Of a stretch of 64,000 bases of DNA, positions 1 to 8,873 are shown piece by piece (position 1 is the first letter of the stretch; every line of letters starts with the position of its first letter). This DNA is from Chlorella sorokiniana (taxonomy: Eukaryota > Chlorophyta > Trebouxiophyceae > Chlorellales > Chlorellaceae): contig CP084613.1 of NCBI GenBank assembly GCA_025917655.1, positions 3,908,001-3,972,000 on the forward strand. Direction: 5' to 3'. The notes below the pieces were generated by a model. The model saw only the letters and a list, made by a program, of their open reading frames with translations, had not been told where the DNA came from and made no database searches. The position numbers and the translations under genes were made by a program.

Positions 1-740
1 AGCAGCAAGTCCCAGCAGCTTCTTCCCATGGCTTGCACAGCATGAGCCGTGCTGCTGGCCCCCACCCCGCCGCAGGTGCGGGAAGACAGGGAGGACCCTG
101 CTGCGTCGCTGGGTGCGGCGCAGCGCTCTGGCGGCGGACCCTCTCGTAGCGGCTCCAACGCGGTGAGCTCGCTCTGCTCCTTGCCAGCAGAACGCGTGTT
201 GGATGCTCCCCAACTGGCTGCGTGTGGTGTCTTCCGCCACATGTACCTTGCTGTCGCCCCCTCAACCCTCCCCTCACCTCCCTATACCCCATGATGCTGG
301 GTGCAGCCTGGCACCCAAGTTGTTGTCCACGGGCTGCCGTACCGCACTAGCTGGCAAGATCTGAAGGATATGTGCAGGCGCGTCGCTGCTGCCTGCCCTG
401 GCAGCTGCTTTTGAACGCTCGGCAGGGTTGGGCGCCCACACAAAGCCGCACTGCACCCAGCACTGCGGATCGGCAGCCCCTCCCTTGCGTGCATGCGCGG
501 CCAGCCGCCCGCCATGCGCCTGCTTTGTGCCCAGCAGCCCGCTGTTGGCTGCTGCTGCCCTGCAGGCCCGCGGGGGCAGTGGTACGCACAGACATCGTGA
601 GCAACCCCGACGGCAGCAGCAAGGGGTGGGGCGTGGTTGCCTTTGCCTCGCCCAGCGACGCGCAGGCCGCCATCGCGCTGCTGAATGGCACCACCCTGGA
701 GGGGCGCGTTGTCACCGCCAAGCTGGACAAGTATGTCTGA
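1..740 (+). CDS. RRM-domain RNA-binding protein, hnRNP M/Gbp2 type (3' part only)
   Basis: The 5' part of this gene lies outside the window. Three exons are visible: 76-162 (Arg/Gly/Ser linker), 307-371 and 566-740, joined in phase. The last two make one RRM that starts VVVHGLPYRTSWQDLKDM, continues with VVRTDIVSNPDGSSKGWG and ends TAKLDKYV. The SWQDLKD heptapeptide is known from the second RRM of SRSF1-like SR proteins. The VVRTDI...GSSKGWG half matches hnRNP M and yeast Gbp2/Hrb1, nuclear proteins that bind mRNA. The neighbouring gene at 3342-5245 is a clear paralogue with the same linker-plus-RRM order, so this is a tandem duplication. The stop at 738-740 is in frame, but AA|GTATGT at 730-737 is a strong donor, so a further small exon downstream is possible. 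Confidence 0.75.
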
Positions 741-1200
741 GCGTGGCAGCCCGTCTTGGCTATGTGTCTTTGCTTGCAAGCATTCATGCCCAGTCCCGAG
801 GCATGCTGGAAATTGCATGCATGCGACTTGAGGTATCCAGACACGCGGCTTAGAGACTCATGGCTTGCAAGCAGCGCTGGCTGCGCGCCCGGCCCCCTAG
901 GCATGCGCTGCGCTGCCCACTCGCCTCTGCAGGTGGGCCGCACACGGGCCACGCTGTCGCCCCCAGGGTGTTACATCGTCCCCGGTTCCCTGGTACACTC
1001 ATGCACATTGCATGCGGATCTCAGCGCGCAAGCGTGCACTGTGGTTGGGTGATGGGGCGATGACGTGTGTGTGTGTGTGGCGGGGGTGGGGGTTCCACGC
1101 GCGGGGGCGTGGGCGGGGGGCAGCGGAAGCAGCAGTGATGGCCACAAAAGCCTCCACTGCCATGCTGTTGGTACATTGCAGCGGATTTTGTGAGTCACTG
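741..1200. other. Convergent intergenic stretch between RRM gene and secreted-protein gene
   Basis: No coding signal is convincing here. It holds a short GT run near 1065-1078 followed by a G-rich tract to about 1117. At 971-975 TTACA (TGTAA on the - strand) fits the poly(A) signal of the - strand gene that ends at 1201. Confidence 0.5.
971..975 (-). terminator. TGTAA polyadenylation signal for the secreted cysteine-rich protein
   Basis: TGTAA on the - strand, 226 bases past the stop at 1201. TGTAA is the standard chlorophyte poly(A) signal; assignment to this gene is inference. Confidence 0.5.
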
Positions 1201-1210
1201 CTAAGTAGGT
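1120..1210. repeat. Diverged duplicate block, copy A (partner at 3000-3090)
   Basis: The core ACAAAAGCC, then GCCATG, GTTGG, CATTGCAG and GGAT recurs in the same order and spacing at 3000-3090, with roughly three quarters of positions alike by eye. Copy A spans the stop codon and start of the 3' untranslated region of the - strand gene at 1201-2401. The pair suggests an old tandem duplication of that gene's 3' end. Confidence 0.55.
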
Positions 1211-2401
1211 GCAGCAGCAGATGCAAACAGCAGGATGCCCGTCAGAGTCAAGTTGGTGAACCACGAGGTGCCATTATTGTTGGTAAATTTTTGGTTGATC
1301 AAAGTGAAGGGGGCCCTGCCGTTGGCGCTTTTGTAGGATTGCAGGGGACCATTCTAGCGCCGAATACCGGGGCGGTAAACAGCAGGGCGTGCGACGTGCC
1401 TGCCGCCACGGTGAAGTCTCCAGGAAGCTCCAGGGTCTTGTATGTTGCAGCATCACTCAGCCCTACCGAGAGTTCTGCGCTTGCGAACACGCTGTTCAAG
1501 TTGGGATCGCCCGTGCTGGCATTTACCAGCGTCAGCTGCACGAGGATGACGTAGTTGCCTGTTGTCGATGTGGTCCTCAGGCCCACGCTCACATTGCGCA
1601 AGGTTGCGGCGGACGAGGAGTTGAAGGTATACCCAGCAAAGATGGTTGGCTGAAGCTGATAGCCGCTGGTGAGGAGCGGGAGGGTCCCCCGTCGGTGTTG
1701 TCCAGGGCAGCGCTGCAGGTGGGGAGCGAAGGCGTGCGTTTGTGAGCTCCTCAGCACACTGCCAGGCGGGCCGTTGGCACCTTGGCGGAAGACGCAGGTG
1801 GGCCTGAGCAGCGCACCTGTCGAAAGGTCCCGGTGCACAGGTAAGGTTGCCGGGTAACAGGGTGCGGCTGCAGCACTCGGCGGCTGTCACCTGTGCGTCC
1901 TGGCCACTTGGCACGCATCTGGTAAAAGGAGGAGGGGGGTGCTTTGCTTTCAACCAGATTGGTCAAGTGCGCATGCTGGAAGTATTGATCACCGCTTGTT
2001 CAAAACTTGGCTCGGCATAGGTGAGGCATGGCCGACAGCACAGCCGTTGCTCACGTGCAGAAGCGCCCAAAGGAGAACTGAGAGCAGCAGGATTGAGCGG
2101 GGTCCCCGCTCCATTCCGCGCCATCAGGCAGGCACCTGTGCGGGGGTAGAAACACTGTCATATTATCACATTTCTTACAACACGCGCAGCGCAGTCTTGG
2201 TCCCATTGGACCTGCAGCTGAGGCAAGTTGCGTTCGCAGGACCACCGCGCTCACCCCGGGTGGCGGCGACGGCGGCGACAACAGCACGCTGCAGGTTTCC
2301 CCGGCCGCAGCGCAGGATGCTGCATCCGCGCTGGCTGACAAATAAACGATGCATGCCAAGAGGGCTGCAGGTATCAAGGCTGAACCTTTCTGTTGCTTCA
2401 T
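1201..2401 (-). CDS. Secreted cysteine-rich protein with a beta-sandwich-like C-terminal domain (unrecognised family)
   Basis: The start ATG is at 2401-2399 and the stop at 1203-1201. The N-terminus is a signal peptide (MKQQKGSALIPAALLACIVY, ending about SASADA). Cys-rich modules follow: CAAAGETC, a C-x14-CC-x8-C unit (CLPDGAEW...SCCSQFSFGRFC) and, in the next exon, C-x13-CC-x10-C (CVPSGQDA...ECCSRTLLPGNLTC). A donor (GTGAGC) follows the first unit near 2053. The rest (about 1800-1201) is Ser/Thr/Asn-rich and beta-like: SGYQLQPTIFAGYTF, then YVILVQLTLVNAS, AAGTSHALLF and, near the end, NNNGTSWFTN, finishing in a hydrophobic tail LTLTGILLFASAAAPT. The style recalls the 'choice-of-anchor R' surface domain of bacteria; that is an impression, not a match. 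The frame slips by one near 1345-1355 without a splice site. Likely role: extracellular or wall-associated protein; function unknown. Confidence 0.55.
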
Positions 2402-3341
2402 TGTCACTTTTGCAAGGCACGCAGCGTAATCTTGTGGGACAACACCTTGAGCTTCATTGGCAAGGATACACACGCGCACGCGCGAGCCTATAACCACATA
2501 CTACAACCAGCGTTCCGGACCACCCTGTCCTCCTAATCGTCCCATCATCGAGAACTGGGGTTGGAGTTTGGTCGCCCCTCAAACCCCACAGACCGGAATC
2601 AATGCGCCTGGAACTCTCACTAAGGGCCGAGTCCCGTCGCACGTCTGTTGTCCTGAAGGGCAGCGGGGCAAGGCAGCCGGCGCCAGAGGCCGCACGGAGG
2701 CCGCCGCCAGTGCTGGCCGCAGCTGAATGTCAGGCTGTTCTACGACAGCACTAGGCCAAGTCCTCCCACACCTCCTGGCCCGCCACCCACCGCCAGTCCC
2801 TTCTCTCGTGGGAGTGGCCACTCGCCTCGGCTGCTGCCCCGCCCTCCTCTTGCACTGTGTGAATAAAGGAGATGAGGTACTGGCCGTCAAAACGAGGGGT
2901 GAGGAGCTGCAGTGCGACCTGAAAGGAGACTGAGAGGAGGAGGACGGCAGTGGGCGTGCCGTGGCGATGATGGTGCACAACACACGTTGAGGCGGAGGTC
3001 GGAGGCAGCGGGATTGGCTACAAAAGCCGCACGGCCATGTGGTTGGGGCATTGCAGTGGATGATTGTAGGCATTACTGCTAGATCCATGTGTAGCAAGTG
3101 TGCTTGTTGTGTGGCAACATGTAAATCAGCTGGCAAGTGCTGCTGGTGGGCAACAGCCCGCATGTCGCCACCCGGCTCATGCAGCCATTTTGCATGGCTC
3201 AACTGCACAACCCAAAGTGGACTTCGCCCTCTATCAATACTTCCGCGTTGATAAAGTCCTTGTTCGGGTTCTCTACGCAAGCCCGCTTCCCACTCCACGC
3301 TGCCTCATCGCCTCACGCATCTCACAATTTTATCGCACAGG
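2402..3341. other. Intergenic region between secreted-protein gene and second RRM gene
   Basis: This should hold the promoters of two divergent genes (- from 2401, + from 3342). I see no conserved protein. A short - strand stretch near 2870-2940 (LQLLTPRFDGQYLISFIH) reads protein-like but is isolated. Copy B of the duplicated block lies at 3000-3090. Confidence 0.5.
3000..3090. repeat. Diverged duplicate block, copy B (partner at 1120-1210)
   Basis: Shares the ordered words ACAAAAGCC, GGCCATG, GTTGG, CATTGCAG, GGAT and ACTGCTA with copy A. No coding sequence equivalent to the secreted-protein gene is evident on its upstream (right) side, so this looks like a decayed remnant of a tandem duplicate. 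Confidence 0.55.
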
Positions 3342-5245
3342 ATGCTCATGTCTACGATTATACGACGCATGCCACGGCTGGCAGGTCGCGGCCTGGCGGC
3401 CCTGGGCCGCACCTACACTGCGGCGGCGGCGGCACCACGCGCACCGGCGGCGGCACGCCTTGCCCCTCTGAGCTCACGGTCTGTCTGGCTGCAGCAGGCC
3501 GGCTGGCAGCATGCCCTCCGCCGGTTCTCTGCAGCGGCAGAGCCAGAGGGTGTTGAGGCCGGCGTGCCAGCCGCCGAGGAGCCTGCTGGGGGCGACATGC
3601 TGGCGTCCGATGCTGGGCGCACGGCGGCGGCCGACGCCACCGAGCTGGGTGACGACCAGCGGGTCCCGCGGGACGAGGGCAACAGCAAGCTGTTTGTTTT
3701 CAACCTGTCCTGGGGCGTGGACGATGAGGTGAGGTCCTGGAGCCCTGTCCCTCCCAGGCTGAGCTGCCGCCCGGGGTTCCACCACTCACATGATGCCGGT
3801 TCACCGCACCTCCCCTCAGGCCTTGGAGGAGGCATTCAGCCGGTACGGCACCGTGCGCTCTGCCCGCGTGGCACGCAAGCGGGACGACGGCTCCTCCATG
3901 GGCTTTGGGTTTGTGGAGCTCGAGTCGGGCGCGGCGGCGGCCGCCGCCATGGCGGAGCTGGAGGGGAGTAACCTGCATGGGCGCATGCTGCGCATCAGGT
4001 GGGCCGCCCTGAGCTGCCTGACCGCGCACAGCAAGTATTTCTCGTGAAGATTCGTTTCTTGTGAAGATTCGGGGGCAGCGAGCGGGTGTGCTGTGCAGCG
4101 CTGCGCCACTCCTTGGCCCCAGGGCCTGGCTGATGGCTGCGGCTGCCGTTGCCAGCACGGCTTGCCGCCGCTGGCCCCTGCAAGCCATTCTGCTTATGCA
4201 CGGGTGCGCACGTCGCTGTGTGGCTGGCGCAGGTACGACGACGGCGGTGAGGCCGCCAGGACGACTGGCCGCACCCGCACGCGCGAGCAGCGCCCGGGCA
4301 GCGACCGGGGCCGGCAGCAGACGGAGGTGGGCGGGGTGCGGGCGCCGCTGCCTAAAGCGAGGGCGCGGCACCCTCCGCCTGAGTTGGGCATCGCCAGCCG
4401 CCACACGCGGGCGCCACCCAGGCCTCCCATGCCCTGCTTGTCTGCCCCCATTCCTTCCCGTGCAGCAGTGGACCAAGGTGGTGGTGCACGGGCTGCCCTT
4501 CAGCTTTGAGTGGCAAGACTTCAAGGACCTCGCGCAGTGAGCGGGCCTAGGACGTTGTGAGGGTTGGGCTCGGTCCGGCTGCGATGCCGTCCTCCCGCCT
4601 GACCGCCCCCGCCCCCGCGATGTTGTGCCCGCGCTCAGACTCCCCTCCCGCCCCCACCCCGGCAGGCGTGCGATGGAGAGTGGTGGCGCCAACGGCGACG
4701 CCGTGCGCCGAGCGGATGTGCGGCGCCGCCCCGACAACACCAGCCGCGGCTGGGGCATGCTCTACCTGTCCAGCCAGGAGGATGCCGAGCTGGCCATCAA
4801 GGCAAGCAAAACAGAACTTTAATGTGCAGTTCTGCTGCCGCAGCCTGCGCTTTGCAGCACACTCTCCCACTGCATTGCTTGGCGCGCTGGAGCTGCTGGT
4901 CAGGACGGTCGCCTGCAACGACACGGAACTTGGCTCCGCTCTTCCCCATGCCACGCCTGCGCCGCAGATGCTGCACGGCTCCACCCTGGATGGGCGCAGC
5001 CTGTCGGCCAAGCTGGATGAGTTTGGGCCGGGTCGCCCCCGCGAGAGGCGGTTTGAGCGTGACGACGAGTGGGGCCGCCAGGTGCGTCCCCCTCCCTGCT
5101 TTCATGCCTCCCGTCCCTACACTTTCATGCAGCGTTGGTTGTGCATGGCGGCTCACTCGGTCTATGGGTGCCCTGCATGACCCACCATGTTGCAAGCTCA
5201 ACCTGTGTTCTGAGCTGGCCTGGCGTGCTGGTGCAGGAGGAGTGA
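3342..5245 (+). CDS. Two-RRM RNA-binding protein (hnRNP M/Gbp2 type) with a mitochondrial presequence
   Basis: Seven exons join in phase: 3342-3728, 3820-3998, 4233-4326, 4466-4536, 4666-4801, 4968-5081, 5237-5245, giving 329 residues. Residues 1-70 are Arg/Ala/Ser-rich without acidic residues (MSTIIRRMPRLAGRGLAALG... LRRFS), a textbook mitochondrial presequence with an R-x-F-S cleavage site. RRM1 (about residues 112-205) has RNP2 LFVFNL and RNP1 MGFGFVEL. A basic linker (RTTGRTRTREQRPGSDRGRQ) follows. RRM2 (about 225-315) starts VVVHGLPFSFEWQDFKDL and continues RRADVRRRPDNTSRGWG, as in hnRNP M and Gbp2/Hrb1. Relatives are nuclear mRNA binders; organellar targeting is read from the sequence. 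The intron 4802-4967 starts with GC (AAG|GCAAGC). The first RRM gene, its tandem paralogue, has no intron at that point. Confidence 0.85.
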
Positions 5246-5767
5246 GCTCATGTCTTGGGACCGGGCCGCGAGCGGCAGAGACCACCGCTGGCTGGGGGCA
5301 CATGGCGGCGGGCCATCCGCCACTGTTGCGCTCATCGTAATCGCCTCGTAATAGGCCTGCAGAGTCCGTTTTTCAACGTATGTATGTCCTGTAATGCATG
5401 CTGCTGCAATGCGCAGGGCCAGCTGAAGCCGTCTGCTGGGCAGCGGGGCGGGGCGGCGCGAAGGACAGGCTCAGAATTCGTTAGCACAAGAGCGCTCGGG
5501 GATCGAGGTCGGATGGCAACATCTATTTCTTGACATCCCTGTGCTCTTCGCTGGAAACTGCGGCCGTGCTCGCTCGACTCAACATGCTGAGCTTTGAGGT
5601 AACCCCAGCATGGCCTCATGGTTGCTGGGAGCTCTTCCGTTAGCCTTGTACACAATCGATTGTCAGGTGCATATCTGCGGCATCGTTTCTTGGGGTTTCC
5701 CACAGGTCGCCCAGCGCCTCCCACGCCGAAAGCCCTCAGCGTGCCCCAGTTTGGCCCTCTCGCCGCC
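5246..5767. other. Intergenic region between RRM gene and moaA homologue
   Basis: Holds the TGTAA signal at 5390-5394 and the presumed promoter of the gene at 5768. ATGCTGAGCTTTGAG at 5584-5598 is followed by a plausible donor (GTAACC), but joining it to the acceptor near 5705 does not enter the downstream frame, so I do not call it an exon. Confidence 0.45.
5390..5394 (+). terminator. TGTAA polyadenylation signal of the RRM gene
   Basis: TGTAA 145 bases after the stop at 5245, the usual chlorophyte signal and spacing. Confidence 0.6.
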
Positions 5768-8514
5768 ATGATGCGGCGTAGCATGCACCTAGTGCCTAGA
5801 TTAGCAGCAGCAGGTAGCGCGGCATCCGCAAGTCCGACGTGCCCCTCAGCCCTTGGTGGCCCTGCCGCCGCTGCTGCCTGCATCCAAGACGTCCGGCAGC
5901 CCGCGCTGCCTCAGCAAAGGTCGCTTGTCCAGCAGGATCAGAAGCAGCGGTGGCAATCAGCCCTTCCACAGGTGGCATATGTCAGCGACGATGAGCATGA
6001 GAGGGTGCAGCGGGACGCGCAGCAGCGGACAGCACACGAGCGGCGACTGCTGGAGATGGCTGGCGGGGCTGCGGCGGCTGCAGCTCAACAGCAGCGCCGC
6101 TCGCCGCCAGCATGGCCAAGCGCGGCACAGGCAGCAGAGAGCTTGCGCGGCAGCCGCGGTGGGGGTGGTGCAGCCCGCACGCACCGGCGAAGGGGCCGCA
6201 GCGGGCAGCACCCACAGAAAGCGACAGCGGTTTGCTGGACTGGCGGCAGGTCGTGGAGGCAGTACGACGCAGCGGGCAGGACATCAGCGGCGAGCACATG
6301 CTGACCGACACGTTTGGGTGTGTGGGATGCGGGCAGCCCCATCGTGTTTCGGCACTGGCTCCTCACCTGGCCCGCCCCGCCTCAGCGCACGTTGCTGCTG
6401 GTGCGGCTTGCTGCGCTCTTTGCCCGCCCCCTCCCTGCCCTGAGCAGCCCTGTTTCCCCCTCTTCCTGCAGCCGTAAGCACACCTACCTGCGCATTAGCT
6501 TGACCGAGCGGTGCAACCTGCGCTGCCTGTACTGCATGCCCGAGGAGGGCGTGGACCTCACCCCCAGCTCCCGCCTGCTCTCAACCGACGAAGTGCTGCG
6601 CCTGGTGAGGCTGCTTGTCTCCTGCTGGCACTTGTTGCTGTCCAGCTGGCTCCTCTCCCAGCGCCCGCCTTGGCAGAACGCTTATGCGTATGCGTTCCGC
6701 CCTACCCGCACTGTCGCTGCCTGGCACTTCCCTCTCGCACGTGCTCTGGTCGCACCAGCTGCCTGCCCCCCCCCACCCCCCCCACCCCCACCCACCCCCC
6801 ACACACACCACCACCACTCCCACACACACCCTACACGCCGCCCTGTACCATTGTCCAGGCCTCCCTCTTCTCGTCTGCGGGCGTGGACAAGATTCGGCTG
6901 ACAGGCGGCGAGCCCACGCTGCGGCCAGATCTGGTTGAGCTGACCGGGCGGCTGGCGGCGCTGCCAGGCGTGCAGGGCGTGGGCCTGACAACCAACGGGC
7001 TCACCCTTGGTCGCAAGCTGGGGCGCTTAAGGCAGCGGGTGCGCCGCTGCGGCGTGCACTGCTTCCTGCTTGCCAGAGCAGTGCTGCCTTGGGCAGCCCT
7101 GCTCCCTGACCTATGCCCCCTCCCCGCTGCCTGCCTCTCCCTCACCCGCACCCTCACCCGCACCCACCGACCCTGCCTTGGCCCCCTCCAGGCCTCTCCC
7201 TGCTCAACATCAGCCTCGACACGCTGCGCCCAGAGCGCTTTGTGGCCATGACGAGGCGCCAGGGCCACGAACGCGTGATGGCCGCCATCCGCGCCGCCGC
7301 TGACATGGGCTTCGACCCGGGTGCGCCGCGGGGACGGCCCCACGCTTCCTGTGCTGTAGAGAGGCGCGGGGGTGGCTTAAAGAAAAGCGACCGCTGGTTG
7401 AGTTCAGCGGGGCTCAGCAGGGGTGGAGCCAACAGAGCGAGGCCGGCTGCAGTGCAGTGCCTTGCGCTGCGGCGTGGGCCAATCTTCTCGGGCGGGCGAT
7501 GCCCTGCGCGCCGTCCTGTCGCCTCCTCCACACCCCTCACCCTGCCCCCGCGCGTCTCAAACCCCTGCCTCCGCAGTCAAGGTGAACGTGGTGGTGATGC
7601 GCGGCGTGAACGAGGACGAGCTGCCGGCGTTTGCCGAGCTGACGCGGGACGCGCCCCTCAACGTGCGGTTCATAGAGTACATGCCCTTTGACGGCAACGT
7701 GTGGGCGGAGCCCAAGCTGGCGCCGTACAGGTGGGTGGCAGCGATGGGAGGCCTTGCGAATCTGTGTCGCTGTGAGGTCCCTTCTGCCAAGGGCAGGGAT
7801 GGGGATGTGGGGTGCGGGTGCCGCTTGGCGTTCCGTCGTGCGCTGCGCCCCCTCTCCGCGAGCGTATAGACGCCAGCGGTCGCGGTTGCTGGGCTTGCAT
7901 CGGACCAGGGTGTACTCGCTGGCGCTGACCCGCGCTGCCTGGCGCCTGTCGTCCCCAGGGACATGCGTGCCGCGGTGGAGGCGGCGCACGGGCCGCTGCA
8001 GCGCTGCGACGACCCGCGTGGCGAGGTGGCCAAGAACTTCCGGTTCCCGGGCTTCCGTGGCACCGTCTCCTTCATCACCTCGATGACCAAGGCCTTCTGC
8101 TCAGGTGGGCTCAGCAGGCGTGGCATGCGCAGCCTTGGCACCGCGCCGCAGCGGCAGCGGCAGGCCTGGCAGGCGGGGGCGGCTTGGGAACATGCCGCAG
8201 CGGGGCGATGCCCTAGTCTCCTGCAGCTGGGGCCCCGTCTTGGGCGCCCCCGCTCAGTTGGGCCCCCAGCCACCCGGACCCTTGCGCCTGACGCAGACTG
8301 CAACCGCCTGCGCATCATGGCCGACGGCAACCTCAAGGTGTGCCTGTTTGGGGCCAACGAGGTCAGCCTGCGCGACGCAATGCGGCAGGGCGCAAGCGAC
8401 GACGACCTGCGCGCCATCGTGTCGGCGGCGGTGGACCGCAAGCGCGCCGCCCACGCCGGCATGTTTGAGCTGGCGGGCGCCAAGAACCGGGCCATGGTCA
8501 AGATTGGCGGCTAG
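5768..8514 (+). CDS. CNX2: GTP 3',8-cyclase (molybdenum cofactor biosynthesis, MoaA/CNX2)
   Basis: A radical-SAM enzyme that turns GTP into the precursor of cyclic pyranopterin monophosphate, the first step of molybdopterin synthesis; plant CNX2 works in mitochondria. Exons: 5768-6317, 6472-6604, 6859 to about 7038, 7192-7320, 7577-7730, 7959-8104, 8297-8514. Visible signatures: [18 protein letters not shown], the CxxxCxxC radical-SAM cluster at 6512-6535 ([10 protein letters not shown]), the GGEP motif ([14 protein letters not shown]), [20 protein letters not shown], and the second cluster C-x2-C-x13-C (FCSDCNRLR...LKVCLFG). The C-terminus [10 protein letters not shown] is the expected family end. 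Residues 1-20 ([16 protein letters not shown]) look like a mitochondrial presequence. About 170 weakly conserved residues precede the catalytic part. Reading frame slips near 6110-6190 and near 7030 have no splice site and look like missing bases. Confidence 0.93.
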
Positions 8515-8873
8515 GCCTGTGCCCAGGGCGGCTGACAGCTGCATGGCCGCCCAGCAAATCGGCCCTAAAGTGCTCGGAGTCCGGCTGGCTGTCAGCAGAC
8601 AGGCAGCAGGGTCACACGCTGCAGGCATGCTCTTTTGTCTCAGTGCGTGTTAGCCAGCACAGGGTTGTGTTGTCGCCGCATCCCTGCTGGCCCTTGCTTC
8701 TGTGGCCCTTGCTTCTGTGGCTACTCAGCAGCGCACCAGTAGCTGCATGCCAACAGTTAAGCCCTGACACATTGTTGTTCCGCACACACTTTTATGCTGC
8801 GCGGCATATTCTGTAGCACAGTTGTTTGCTTGCCCCTGCTTTCTACTTCGTCAGGTTGGGGCGGTGACATCAA
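8515..8873. other. Convergent 3' ends of CNX2 and TELO2
   Basis: No gene seen. Contains a direct duplication (GGCCCTTGCTTCTGT twice, about 8688-8719). Confidence 0.5.

Noticed and set aside
2690-3298. - strand open frame upstream of the second RRM gene
   Set aside because: Composition changes along it, it crosses the duplicated block, and no domain or signal is seen; likely chance in GC-rich DNA.
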